Origin: Halomonas smyrnensis AAD6
GTDB taxonomy: Bacteria > Pseudomonadota > Gammaproteobacteria > Pseudomonadales > Halomonadaceae
DNA length: 64,000 bases
NCBI RefSeq assembly: GCF_000265245.1
Contig: NZ_AJKS02000010.1
Span: 44,128 to 108,127, forward strand
Direction of reading: 5' to 3'
In this document: positions 48,665 to 58,554 of the stretch, piece after piece
How the letters are laid out: each line of letters opens with the position of its first letter
Position numbering within the stretch: the stretch's first letter is position 1
The notes under the pieces: model-generated
Database searches by the model: none
Told to the model about the DNA's origin: nothing
What the model saw: the letters and a program-made list of their open reading frames with translations, nothing else
Translations under genes and position numbers: made by a program

Positions 48665-49518
48665 CAGCGCAGCAGGCCGAGCTCTTCCGCCACGTCCTCG
48701 ATCGGCGCGTACATGGCGTTGTCGGCGGGGATGAAGGCCGAGCGCGGGAAGCTGTCGAGCAGCGCGGGGTCGTCCATCTCCAGCAGCGCCGCGCGGACCC
48801 GGTCGGAGAAGCCCTCGCCGTAGCGCTCGTCGGCGTCGCCGCGCAGGGTCCACTGGTAGTCCGGGTAGCTCGGCGTGGTCCAGATCACCTGCACCTGGTC
48901 GGTGTCGACGCGGCCGTCCTCCACGGCGGCGTCCCACACCGCGTAGTTGACCGCGCCCAGCTCGTAGGTGCCGGCCTCGACCAGGGCGATGGTGCGCGAG
49001 TGGTCACCGGAGAAGCCGACCCGGGAGAAGATCTCGTCCGGGGCCTCGCCGAAGCGCTGGCGCAGGTAGTGCTCGGGCATCAGGCGCCCGGAGGTGGAGG
49101 TCTTGGAGCCGAAGGTGAAGCTCATGCCCTCGACCGCGTCGGGCAACTGGTCCCCGTCTTCCAGCCTCGTCGACCGGTGGGCGATGAAGTAGGTCTCGAA
49201 GGCCGCGTCCTCGGCGCCCTGGGCGATGGCCCGGGAGTCCGGCACCAGGCGGCGCGCCTGGACGCCGGAGAGACCGCCGAACCAGGCCAGCTGGACCTGG
49301 TCGTTGCGGAAGGCGGTGACCGCCGCGCCGTAGGACTTCACCGGCACGTACTCCACCTCGACGTCGAGCCGCTCCTCGAGGTAGTCGGCGACCTTGGAGA
49401 AGCGCTCGACCAGACGCGACTGGTCCTCGTCGGGAATGGCGGTGAAGCGGAAGGTGTCGGCGGCCGCACCCTGGGCGAGCAGGGCGAGGGCGGCGGCGGA
49501 AGCGGCGATCCAGCGCAT
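48664..49518 (-). CDS. PhnD-like periplasmic binding protein (oxyanion or phosphonate type)
   Basis: A 284-residue binding protein of the PhnD superfamily with a signal peptide (cleavage after GAAA, about residue 20). The segments FTAIPDEDQSRLVERFSKV, YVPVKSYGAAVTAFR and QLAWFGGLSGVQARR look like the subgroup annotated as putative selenate-binding proteins and not true phosphonate binders. No selD or selenium genes are nearby and no phosphonate lyase genes either, so the ligand stays open. An AGGAGACC ribosome site precedes it. It is the first gene of the operon. Confidence 0.82.
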   Translation of the reverse strand: MRWIAASAAALALLAQGAAADTFRFTAIPDEDQSRLVERFSKVADYLEERLDVEVEYVPVKSYGAAVTAFRNDQVQLAWFGGLSGVQARRLVPDSRAIAQGAEDAAFETYFIAHRSTRLEDGDQLPDAVEGMSFTFGSKTSTSGRLMPEHYLRQRFGEAPDEIFSRVGFSGDHSRTIALVEAGTYELGAVNYAVWDAAVEDGRVDTDQVQVIWTTPSYPDYQWTLRGDADERYGEGFSDRVRAALLEMDDPALLDSFPRSAFIPADNAMYAPIEDVAEELGLLR

Positions 49519-49650
49519 GGGCGGTCTCCTGGAAGGAATCGGGAGGGGTATTGTTGTGGCTGGTGGCGGGCATGGCAAGTCCGTCGACCGGGAGCCATTG
49601 GACCAAAGGCGCATGACGCGGGGGTGTGGTTGGGCTTACACTCTCGCGAT

Positions 49651-49665
49651 AAATGTCAGACATTT
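49651..49665. promoter_or_regulatory. Palindromic GntR/FadR-type operator upstream of dgoR
   Basis: AAATGTCAGACATTT is a perfect palindrome with one central base, 35 bp upstream of dgoR, in the 181-bp gap between the divergent PhnD-like gene and dgoR. GTC-n-GAC cores are typical of FadR-subfamily operators. Confidence 0.7.
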
Positions 49666-49699
49666 TGCGCTGACGCCACTCGGCCATGGGGAGCGATCG

Positions 49700-50449
49700 A
49701 TGAGTCTCGAGGCACTGGGCCCGCATCAGGGCGATGCCGATGCGCTGGCGCGGCGACTGGCCCGGGCGCTGCTGGGCGGCGACTGGCAGCCCGGCGACGC
49801 CTTCCCCAAAGAGCTGGACATCGCCGCCCACTGCGCCGTCAGCCGCAACCTGGTGCGCAACGCCCTGGCCAGTTTGACCGCCGCCGGCCTGCTCGAGCGC
49901 ACCGCCGGGCGCGGCACCCGGGTGCGCGAGGTCGGCGACTGGCACCTGCTCGACCCGCAGATGAGCGACTGGCTGGTTGGCCTGGCGCATCCCCAGCCGC
50001 AGCTGGTGCGCGAGCTGCTGGCCTTTCGCTACTCCGCCGAGCCGGTGGTGGCGGAGCTGGCCGCCCGCGCCGCCGGCCCCGACGATCTGGCCCGCCTCGA
50101 GGCGGCCTTTCGCGGCATGGCGGCGACCGCCGACGCCTCGCAGCAGGCCGCCCAGCACGTGGAGTACGACGTGGCCTTCCACGAGGCCATCTACGAGGCC
50201 AGCCACAACCTGATCTGGCGCCAGATGGGCCACCTGCTGCGGCCGTCGATCCTGGCCCTGGTGCAGCACTCCCAGCGTCCCGCCCGCGGCGACGACGGCC
50301 TCGGCGACAGCCTGGAACGCCACGGCGCGGTGCTCGAGGCGATCAGGGACGGCGACGGGCCGCGCGCCGCCCGGGCCGCCCGCGAGGTGCTGGGCCGCAC
50401 CGCCCGCGACCTGGGCGTCGACACCGAGACCGGCGCCCGCGCCGACTGA
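49700..50449 (+). CDS. dgoR: GntR/FadR-family regulator of galactonate catabolism
   Basis: A 249-residue FadR-subfamily regulator: N-terminal winged HTH (FPKELDIAAHCAVSRNLVRNAL, residues 35-56) and a C-terminal FCD ligand domain with probable metal ligands (EYDVAFHEAIYEASHN). It heads the dgo operon, and DgoR of E. coli is a FadR-type repressor released by D-galactonate, so the same job is inferred. The ATG at 49700 is preferred over the long upstream frame; it directly precedes the DNA-binding domain. Confidence 0.85.
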   Translation: MSLEALGPHQGDADALARRLARALLGGDWQPGDAFPKELDIAAHCAVSRNLVRNALASLTAAGLLERTAGRGTRVREVGDWHLLDPQMSDWLVGLAHPQPQLVRELLAFRYSAEPVVAELAARAAGPDDLARLEAAFRGMAATADASQQAAQHVEYDVAFHEAIYEASHNLIWRQMGHLLRPSILALVQHSQRPARGDDGLGDSLERHGAVLEAIRDGDGPRAARAAREVLGRTARDLGVDTETGARAD

Positions 50450-50515
50450 TACCGGCGGTCGCCCCGCGGCGGCCGTTCACGCTTGACCGTTCATGCTTTC
50501 AGAAAGGAGCCATCC

Positions 50516-51664
50516 ATGAAGATCACCCGACTCAAGACCTGGCAGGTGCCGCCGCGCTGGCTGTTTCTCAAGATCGAGACCGACGAGGGCGTCTACGGCT
50601 GGGGCGAGCCGGTCATCGAGGGGCGCGCCGCCACCGTCGAGGCCGCGGTCCACGAGCTGTCCGACTACCTGATCGGCCAGGACCCGCACCGCATCGAGCA
50701 CCTGTGGAACACCCTGTACCGCGCCGGCTTCTACCGCGGCGGGCCGATCCTGATGAGCGCCATCGCCGGCATCGACCAGGCGCTGTGGGACCTCAAGGGC
50801 CGCGACCTGGGCGTGCCCGTGCACCAGCTGCTGGGCGGCGCCGTGAGGGACAAGATGCGCATGTACGCCTGGACCGGCGGCGACCGGCCGAGCGACGTGG
50901 GCGAGGGCGCCAGGGCGCTGGTCGACCAGGGCTTCACCGCCTTCAAGATGAACGGCACCCCGGAGCTGCAGATCGTCGATTCCCACAAGAAGATCGACGA
51001 GGCCGTGGCGCGGGTCGCCGAGGCCCGCGAGGCGGTGGGCCCCGACGTCGGCATCGGCATCGACTTCCACGGCCGCGTGCACCGGCCCATGGCCAAGGCG
51101 CTGCTGCGCGAGCTGGAGCCCTTCCATCCGATGTTCGTCGAGGAGCCGGTGGCCCCCGAGCACCTGCCCTGCCTCAAGCACATCGCCGGCGGGCTCGGCT
51201 ATCCGCTGGCCACCGGCGAGCGCCTGCACACCCGCTTCGAGTTCCGCGACCTGCTGGCCGACGGCATGATCGACATCGTCCAGCCCGACCTCTCGCACTG
51301 CGGCGGCATCAGCGAGGGCCTGAAGATCGCCGCCCTGGCCTCCGCCCACGACGTGGCCATGGCCCCGCACTGCCCGCTCGGCCCGCTGACGCTCGCCACC
51401 TCGCTGCACGTGGATGCGGTCAGCCACAACGCCTTCATCCAGGAACAGAGCATGGGCATCCACTACAACAAGGACAACGACGTGCTCGACTACCTGGTCG
51501 ACAAGTCGGCGCTCGGCATCGAGGACGGCTTCTGCGCCATTCCCCAGGGGCCGGGGCTGGGCGTGGAGATCGACGAGGCCTTCGTCGAGGAGCGCGCCAA
51601 GGTGGGCCACCGCTGGCGCAACCCGGTGTGGACCCATGACGACGGCTCCATCGCCGAATGGTAA
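50516..51664 (+). CDS. dgoD: D-galactonate dehydratase
   Basis: A 382-residue enolase-superfamily enzyme (mandelate racemase group) that dehydrates D-galactonate to 2-keto-3-deoxygalactonate. Metal ligands are visible in [11 protein letters not shown] (Asp), FVEEPVAPE (Glu) and [13 protein letters not shown] (Glu). The [10 protein letters not shown] segment holds the catalytic His of the second acid/base face. Length and motifs match DgoD closely. An AAAGGAGCC ribosome site precedes it and its end overlaps the region of the kinase start. Confidence 0.95.
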   Translation: MKITRLKTWQVPPRWLFLKIETDEGVYGWGEPVIEGRAATVEAAVHELSDYLIGQDPHRIEHLWNTLYRAGFYRGGPILMSAIAGIDQALWDLKGRDLGVPVHQLLGGAVRDKMRMYAWTGGDRPSDVGEGARALVDQGFTAFKMNGTPELQIVDSHKKIDEAVARVAEAREAVGPDVGIGIDFHGRVHRPMAKALLRELEPFHPMFVEEPVAPEHLPCLKHIAGGLGYPLATGERLHTRFEFRDLLADGMIDIVQPDLSHCGGISEGLKIAALASAHDVAMAPHCPLGPLTLATSLHVDAVSHNAFIQEQSMGIHYNKDNDVLDYLVDKSALGIEDGFCAIPQGPGLGVEIDEAFVEERAKVGHRWRNPVWTHDDGSIAEW

Positions 51665-51675
51665 GCGAGGCCGAG

Positions 51676-52656
51676 ATGACGCAAGCGATTTCCATGCGGC
51701 TGGCCTGGGTCGCCGTCGATTGGGGCTCCAGCAACCTGCGCGCCTGGGCCCTGGGCGCGGGCGGCGAGGTGCTGGCCGAGGCCGAGGCCGCCCGCGGCAT
51801 GCTGGGTCTGGCCCCGGCCGACTATGAGCCGGCGCTGCTGGCCGTCATCGGCGACTGGCTGCCCGCCGAGGGCCGCGTCACGGTGCTGGTCTGCGGCATG
51901 GCCGGCGCCCGCCAGGGCTGGCGCGAGGCGCCGTACCGGCCGGTGCCCACCGCGCTCGACGCCCTGGCCGAGGGCGCGGTGCGCCCGGCCGTCGAGGATG
52001 CGCGCCTCGACGTGCGCCTGCTGCCTGGCCTGTGCCAGGGCGCGGACGCCGGCGGCTTCGACGTGATGCGCGGCGAGGAGACCCAGCTCGCGGGGCTCGC
52101 GGCCCTCGCGCCCGGCGTCTCCGGCCTCGTGTGTCTGCCCGGCACCCACGCCAAGTGGGCGACGCTCGAGGACGGCCGCGTGCAGGGCTTCCACACCTAC
52201 CTGACCGGCGAGCTCTATCGCCTGCTGGCCAGTCAGTCGGTGCTGACCCACTCGCTCTCCGAGGACGATCTCGAGGACGCGGCCTGCCGCGAGGCCTTCA
52301 CCGCCGCCGTGGCCGAGGCCGCCGCCGCGCCGGAGGCCTTCACCCGGACGCTGTTCGGGCTGCGCGCCATGGACCTGCTCGACGACGCCCTGCCGGGCGG
52401 CGAGGCCCGCGGCGCCGTGCTGGCGGCCAGGCTCTCCGGGCTCGCCATCGGCCTGGAGCTGGCCGGTGCCTGCCGTCATCTCACCGCGGGCCAGGGCGTG
52501 CGGCTGATCGGCGGCGAGGCGCTGTGCCGTCGCTACGCCCTGGCGCTCTCGGCGCTGGGCCACGACAGCGAGATCATCGCCAACCAGCGCGCGGTGCTGG
52601 CCGGCCTCGGCCTGGCCCAGGCCGCCCTCGCACACGCTTCCCCTGACCATGACTGA
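51676..52656 (+). CDS. dgoK: 2-dehydro-3-deoxygalactonokinase
   Basis: A 326-residue sugar kinase of the DgoK family that phosphorylates 2-keto-3-deoxygalactonate. The N-terminal phosphate loop is VAVDWGSSNLRAW, and further motifs are RVTVLVCGMAGAR, VCLPGTHAKWATL and a C-terminal VRLIGGEALCRRYA. The ATG at 51676 has a GAGG ribosome site at ideal spacing; an in-frame ATG at 51658 overlaps the dgoD stop and would add six residues. Confidence 0.92.
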   Translation: MTQAISMRLAWVAVDWGSSNLRAWALGAGGEVLAEAEAARGMLGLAPADYEPALLAVIGDWLPAEGRVTVLVCGMAGARQGWREAPYRPVPTALDALAEGAVRPAVEDARLDVRLLPGLCQGADAGGFDVMRGEETQLAGLAALAPGVSGLVCLPGTHAKWATLEDGRVQGFHTYLTGELYRLLASQSVLTHSLSEDDLEDAACREAFTAAVAEAAAAPEAFTRTLFGLRAMDLLDDALPGGEARGAVLAARLSGLAIGLELAGACRHLTAGQGVRLIGGEALCRRYALALSALGHDSEIIANQRAVLAGLGLAQAALAHASPDHD

Positions 52657-52672
52657 ACAGGAGTCTCGTTCC

Positions 52673-53284
52673 ATGTCCCTTCCGCTGATCGGTATCCTGC
52701 GCGGCATCACCCCCGACGAGGCCGTCGACGTCGGCGAGGCGCTGCTCGCCGCCGGCCTCGACCGCCTCGAGGTGCCGCTGAACTCCCCCGAGCCGCTGGA
52801 GAGCATCCGCCGCCTGGCCGAGGCGCTGGGCGATCGTGCCGCGGTCGGCGCCGGCACCGTGCTGACGCCCGAGCAGGTGCGCGACGTGCACGCGGCCGGC
52901 GGCCGGTTGATCGTGTCGCCCAACTGCCGCCCGGCGGTGATCGAGGAGACCCGCCGGCTGGGCATGGCGTCCTATCCCGGCATCGTCACGCCCTCCGAGG
53001 CCTTCGATGCCCTGGACGCCGGCGCCACGGCGCTCAAGCTGTTCCCGGCGGTGCAGGTCGGACTCGAGGGCATGAAGGCGGTGCGCGCCGTGCTGCCGGC
53101 GGGCACCGCGCTCTATGCCGTGGGCGGCATCGGCGTCGACAACTTCGCCCAGTGGCGGGCCGCCGGCGTCGACGGCGCCGGGCTCGGCAGCGCCCTCTAC
53201 AAGCCCGGCCTCGGCGCCGAGGAGGTCGGCGAGCGGGCGCGCCAGCTGGTCGAGGCCTGGCGGGCCGCGGATCCGGCGTCATGA
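52673..53284 (+). CDS. dgoA: 2-dehydro-3-deoxy-6-phosphogalactonate aldolase
   Basis: A 203-residue class I aldolase that splits KDPGal to pyruvate and glyceraldehyde-3-phosphate. The active-site Glu is in LEVPLNSPEP, the Schiff-base Lys in TALKLFPAVQVG, and the phosphate loop in VGGIGVDNFAQW. VPLNSP instead of the VTLRT of Eda marks the galactonate branch. The ATG at 52673 has a CAGGAG ribosome site. The stop overlaps the lactonase start by four bases. Confidence 0.94.
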   Translation: MSLPLIGILRGITPDEAVDVGEALLAAGLDRLEVPLNSPEPLESIRRLAEALGDRAAVGAGTVLTPEQVRDVHAAGGRLIVSPNCRPAVIEETRRLGMASYPGIVTPSEAFDALDAGATALKLFPAVQVGLEGMKAVRAVLPAGTALYAVGGIGVDNFAQWRAAGVDGAGLGSALYKPGLGAEEVGERARQLVEAWRAADPAS

Positions 53285-54156
53285 GCGAAGCGGCGCGTAT
53301 GGCGGCGGCCGGCGGCTGCGAGCTGGGCGAGGGGCCCCAGTGGCACGCCGCGTCCGGCCGCCTGGTGTGGTGCGACATCCTCGGCCGGCGGCTGCACTGG
53401 CTGGAGGCGGAGAGCGGCGAGACCGGCGTGATCGACCTCGACCACATGGCCTCGCTGGCCGCGCCGCTGGACGACGGCGGGATGCTGGTGGTGGGCGAGG
53501 ATCGCCTGAGCCGTCTGGACCCCGCCTCCGGCGCGATCGAACGGCTGATGGGCTTCGAGGCCGACAACGCCGCCACCCGCAGCAACGACGCGCGGGTGGA
53601 TCGTCATGGCAGCCTGTGGCTGTCGAGCATGGGCCGGGGCGCCGAGGACGGCGCGGGCAGCCTCTACCGGCTGCATCGCGGCGAGCTTTCGCGGCTCAGG
53701 ACCGGGCTGACGATTCCCAACGCGATCTGCTTCTCGCCTCAGGGCGAGCACGCCCACTTCGCCGACACGGCGCGCGGCATCGTCTATCGCTGGGCGCTGG
53801 ACGCCGAGGGCTGGCCGGTCGGCGAGCCCGAGCCGTGGGGGGACGTCACTCGGCGCGAGGGCAATCCCGACGGGGCGGTGATCGACGCCGAGGGCGCCAT
53901 GTGGCTGGCGCTGTGGGGCGCCGGCCGGGTGGTGCGCCTGGACCGCGAGGGCCGCGAGATCGGCGCCATCTCCGTTCCCGTCTCCCAGCCCTCCTGCCCG
54001 GCCTTCGGCGGCCCGGGGCTGGCCTCGCTCTACATCACCACCGCCCGCGAGGGCATGAGCGCCGAGCAGCGGGCCCGCGAGCCCGGCGCCGGCGATCTGT
54101 TCGTCGCCGATCTCGCGGTGCCGGGGCTCGCCGAGCCGACGCTGCGTCTGGGGTGA
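53281..54156 (+). CDS. SMP-30/gluconolactonase-type lactonase (probable galactonolactonase)
   Basis: A 291-residue six-bladed beta-propeller hydrolase. Metal ligands are visible: Glu in ELGEGPQW near residue 17, Asn in TRSNDARVDRHG and in TIPNAICFS, and Asp in GNPDGAVIDAEG. Placement at the end of the dgo operon suggests that it opens D-galactono-1,4-lactone to galactonate in the De Ley-Doudoroff route. No galactose dehydrogenase or galactonate permease is in the window, so the upstream step must be encoded elsewhere. Confidence 0.88.
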   Translation: MSEAARMAAAGGCELGEGPQWHAASGRLVWCDILGRRLHWLEAESGETGVIDLDHMASLAAPLDDGGMLVVGEDRLSRLDPASGAIERLMGFEADNAATRSNDARVDRHGSLWLSSMGRGAEDGAGSLYRLHRGELSRLRTGLTIPNAICFSPQGEHAHFADTARGIVYRWALDAEGWPVGEPEPWGDVTRREGNPDGAVIDAEGAMWLALWGAGRVVRLDREGREIGAISVPVSQPSCPAFGGPGLASLYITTAREGMSAEQRAREPGAGDLFVADLAVPGLAEPTLRLG

Positions 54157-54199
54157 GGCGCCAGCGCCGGGAAACGACGAATGGGAGGAGCTCTCCGGC

Positions 54200-54284
54200 G
54201 ACAAGCTTATGCGAGGGCGCTGTGAACCCTTCCCTGGGCGCTACTTTTGACATCCTTGTCAAAAACCCCTCGCGCCAGCTTGTC
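54200..54284 (+). repeat. Structured extragenic repeat, family 2, copy A
   Basis: It lies between the lactonase gene and the convergent hexR. The outer stem is GACAAGCT (54200-54207) with AGCTTGTC (54277-54284). The inner hairpin is TTTTGACA-TCCT-TGTCAAAA (54245-54264). It shares GGCGCTGTGAA and GGGCGCTACTTTTG with copy B at 40017-40114. Its position between convergent operons would suit a terminator-like role. Confidence 0.85.
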
Positions 54285-54317
54285 CCCGGGTGGGCTGTGT
54301 CGTGGTAGGGATAGCCC

Positions 54318-55181
54318 TCAGCCGGCGTCGCCCATCGGGTAGCGGGTCTCGCGCAGGCTGTCCTTGATCTTCTTCAGGTGGGGCAGGAAGTCCTCGCCGC
54401 GGCGCAGGGTCACGCCGGTGGCCAGCACGTCGATCAGCGCCAGCTGGATCATGCGCGAGGTCATCGGCATGTAGTGGTCGGTGTCCTCCGGCGCCGAGAC
54501 CGCCAGGGTCTCGGTGCATTCGTCGGCCAGCGGCGAGTCCGGCGCGGTGATGCCCAGCACCACGGCGCCGTTGTTGCGCGCCACCTGGGCGATGTCCACC
54601 AGCTCGCGGGTGCGGCCGGTATAGGACATGATCACCACCACGTCGCCGGTGTGACAGGCGGCGGCGATCATGCGCTGCATCAGCACGTCGATATAGGCCG
54701 ACACCGGGATGTTGAAGCGGAAGAACTTGTGCTGCGCGTCCTGGGCCACGGCGCCCGAGGCGCCCAGGCCGAAGAAGTGCAGCTGCTTGGCCTGGGTCAG
54801 GTAGTCGACCACCCGCTCGACCCGCGCCGGGTCGACCTCGCGCCGGGCGATGTCCAGCGCCGCGATGGTGGCACCGAAGATCTTGCCGGTGTATTCGGCC
54901 GCGGCATCGCCGGGTTCCACCGCCTGGCTGACGTAGGGCGTGCCGCCGGCCAGGCTCTGTGCCAGCTTGATCTTGAAGTCCGGATAGCCCTTGGCGTCGA
55001 AGCTGCGGCAGAAGCGGTTGACCGTGGGCTCGCTGACCGAGGCCGCATGGGCCAGGCTGGCGATGCTCATGCTGGTGGCGGCGGTGGGGTCGGCGAGGAT
55101 GACGTCGGCGACCTTGCGTTCGGATCGGTTGAGCTCATCGAGGCGACGGCGAATGCGGTCCAGCAGATCGTGACTGACCAT
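54318..55181 (-). CDS. hexR: RpiR-family regulator HexR
   Basis: A 287-residue regulator with an N-terminal RpiR-type HTH ([23 protein letters not shown], about residues 39-61) and a C-terminal SIS sugar-phosphate domain ([35 protein letters not shown]). HexR represses Entner-Doudoroff genes and is released by 2-keto-3-deoxy-6-phosphogluconate. It is divergent from zwf-pgl-eda with HexR-like boxes in the 229-bp gap, matching known pseudomonad and Halomonas arrangements. Confidence 0.94.
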   Translation of the reverse strand: MVSHDLLDRIRRRLDELNRSERKVADVILADPTAATSMSIASLAHAASVSEPTVNRFCRSFDAKGYPDFKIKLAQSLAGGTPYVSQAVEPGDAAAEYTGKIFGATIAALDIARREVDPARVERVVDYLTQAKQLHFFGLGASGAVAQDAQHKFFRFNIPVSAYIDVLMQRMIAAACHTGDVVVIMSYTGRTRELVDIAQVARNNGAVVLGITAPDSPLADECTETLAVSAPEDTDHYMPMTSRMIQLALIDVLATGVTLRRGEDFLPHLKKIKDSLRETRYPMGDAG

Positions 55182-55244
55182 GCGCGAGGGAGTCTCCGTG
55201 AAGCGGTAGCGGCGTCGGTCGCCGCCGGTGTGTCGATATGATGT

Positions 55245-55344
55245 GGTGATTTAACTACATTATGTCCACTATCCTAGCGCGCGCGGGCGGGTAACGGCCA
55301 GCCGTGACCGCTCGGGCCTCTCCGCATTTAGTAGTAATTTTACA
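55245..55344. promoter_or_regulatory. Two HexR-like boxes between hexR and zwf
   Basis: TGTAGTTAAATCACC (minus strand, 55245-55259) and AGTAGTAATTTTACA (plus strand, 55330-55344) each match 9 of 12 defined positions of the HexR palindrome TGTAAT-WWW-ATTACA. A further palindrome, GTTAATTTAAC (55385-55395), lies next to the zwf ribosome site. Confidence 0.6.
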
Positions 55345-55410
55345 GAAGTTTTTGGAGATGGTCGGCGCGATAGGCTATTATTTTGTTAATTTAACCAGAT
55401 GAGGGTGGTC

Positions 55411-56919
<1,509 letters not shown>

Positions 56920-56920
56920 G

Positions 56921-57586
56921 ATGAGCCAATCCCGTGAGCAACTGGCCCGGCAGCTCGCCGAGGCCGTGGCCGAGGCCCTTCGGGCCGACCTGGCCGAGCG
57001 CGAGCGCGCCCTGCTGGTGGTGTCCGGCGGTTCCACCCCGGTGCCGTTCTTCGAGGCCCTGGCCGCCATGGACCTGCCTTGGTCCCGGGTCGACGTGACC
57101 CTGGCCGACGAGCGCTGGGTCGCGGAAGACGCCGACGACAGCAACGCCCGCCTGGTGCGGGCCCACCTGATGCAGGGGCCGGCCGCCGCGGCCACCTTCG
57201 TGCCGCTGACCAGCGCCGCCGCCACCCCCGAGGAGGGCGTGGCCGAGGTCGGCGAGCGCCTCGCGGCGCTGTCCTGGCCGGCCAGCGTGGTGATCCTGGG
57301 CATGGGCGGCGATGGCCACACCGCCTCGCTGTTCCCGGACAGCCAGGAGCTTGGCCTGGCGCTGTCCACCGCCGACTCGGTGGTGGCGGTGCGCACGCCG
57401 AGCCAGCCCCAGCCGCGCATCACCCTGAGCGCCGACCGGCTGCACCGCTGCCCGCGTCACTTCCTGCACATCACCGGCGAGGAGAAGCGCACGGTGCTGG
57501 GCCGTGCGCTGGCCGGCGACGACACCCGGGCGCTGCCGATCCGCGCCTTCCTGGCCGGCCCGCTCGGCATCTACTGGGCGCCCTGA
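56921..57586 (+). CDS. pgl: 6-phosphogluconolactonase
   Basis: A 221-residue lactonase of the SIS-like Pgl/DevB family. Motifs are VVSGGSTPVPFFEAL, VTLADERWV and VVILGMGGDGHTASLFP. It opens the zwf product to 6-phosphogluconate. It follows zwf with a one-base gap, so it is co-translated. Confidence 0.95.
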   Translation: MSQSREQLARQLAEAVAEALRADLAERERALLVVSGGSTPVPFFEALAAMDLPWSRVDVTLADERWVAEDADDSNARLVRAHLMQGPAAAATFVPLTSAAATPEEGVAEVGERLAALSWPASVVILGMGGDGHTASLFPDSQELGLALSTADSVVAVRTPSQPQPRITLSADRLHRCPRHFLHITGEEKRTVLGRALAGDDTRALPIRAFLAGPLGIYWAP

Positions 57587-57609
57587 GCCCCGGACCCCTT
57601 TCTGGAGCC

Positions 57610-58278
57610 ATGACCATGACCATCGACAAGCAGCTGCCTTCCACCCGCACCACCGAGATCGACAGCATCTGCCTCAAGGCCGAGGTGATCCCGGTGCTCG
57701 CCATCCAGCGCGTGGAAGATGCCGTGCCGCTGGCCACCGCCCTGGTCGAAGGCGGCCTCAGCGTGCTCGAGGTGACCCTGCGCACCGACTGCGCGCTGGA
57801 GGCCACCCGCCGCATCAAGGAGGCGCTGCCCCAGGCCAGCGTCGGCATCGGCACCGTGCTGACCCCGGCGCAGTATCGCCAGGCCGAGCAGGTCGGCGCC
57901 GACTTCGTGGTGACCCCGGGCACCACCGAGGCGCTCTATCGCTACGGCGTGGAAAGCCCGGTGCCGATGCTGCCCGGCGTGGCCACCGTCTCCGAGCTGA
58001 TGATCGGCTGGCAGTACGGCTATCGCCGCTTCAAGTTCTTCCCCGCCGAGGCCAGCGGCGGCGTCAAGGCGCTCAAGGCCTTCGCCGGCCCGATCCCCGA
58101 GGCGCGCTTCTGCCCGACCGGTGGCATCAGCCTGGACAACGCCGGCGACTACCTGTCCCAGCCCAACGTGATGTGCGTGGGCGGCTCCTGGCTGACGCCG
58201 AAGTCGCTGGTCGAGGCCGAGGACTGGAACGCCATCCGCCGGCTGGCCCAGGAGGCCGCGGAGCGTTTCCACCACTGA
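57610..58278 (+). CDS. eda: 2-dehydro-3-deoxy-6-phosphogluconate (KDPG) aldolase
   Basis: A 222-residue class I aldolase. The catalytic Glu is in VLEVTLRTDCA, the Schiff-base Lys in RFKFFPAEASGG, and the phosphate site in CPTGGISLDNAGDYL. It ends the Entner-Doudoroff operon; edd itself is not in the window. Two in-frame ATG codons (57610, 57616) follow a TGGAGCC ribosome site. Confidence 0.95.
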   Translation: MTMTIDKQLPSTRTTEIDSICLKAEVIPVLAIQRVEDAVPLATALVEGGLSVLEVTLRTDCALEATRRIKEALPQASVGIGTVLTPAQYRQAEQVGADFVVTPGTTEALYRYGVESPVPMLPGVATVSELMIGWQYGYRRFKFFPAEASGGVKALKAFAGPIPEARFCPTGGISLDNAGDYLSQPNVMCVGGSWLTPKSLVEAEDWNAIRRLAQEAAERFHH

Positions 58279-58332
58279 GTCTTTCGGTCGACCCTATCGG
58301 GTTCTCTCTCGACAGCCACTGGCTGTCCTTGC

Positions 58333-58361
58333 GCCCCGGCCATCATGGCCGGGGCTTTTTT
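58333..58361 (+). terminator. Rho-independent terminator after eda
   Basis: GCCCCGGCCA and TGGCCGGGGC form a 10-bp stem with a TCA loop, followed by six T. Confidence 0.93.
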
Positions 58362-58474
58362 CGTGCACCACGGGCGATCAGGGCGGGGCGTGTCGCGTCC
58401 ACGGCGGTGCGCGGCCCGCGCGCTCGAGGCATAGACGTTAGTCTAATGCGTGTGAAATCAGCGTGATGGAGAAG

Positions 58475-58492
58475 TTGGCCCGCCCCTTGCTT
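58475..58492 (+). promoter_or_regulatory. Sigma-54 (RpoN) promoter
   Basis: TTGGCCCGCCCCTTGCTT has the invariant GG (58477-58478) and GC (58489-58490) separated by ten bases and fits the TGGC-n7-TTGC consensus. An inverted repeat TAGAC-GTTA-GTCTA (58432-58445) about 30 bp upstream could bind the required activator. The next gene starts 63 bp downstream. Confidence 0.72.
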
Positions 58493-58554
58493 TGTCAGGG
58501 TGACGTCGCCCGCGTCGCGGCGCCCGTCCCTTCGACAACACGAGGAAGCGACCC

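Noticed and set aside
47557..51639. 1360-codon open frame on the plus strand
   Set aside because: It runs antisense across the Phn-like operon and out of frame through dgoR and dgoD. Its product is Arg/Pro-rich and domain-free.
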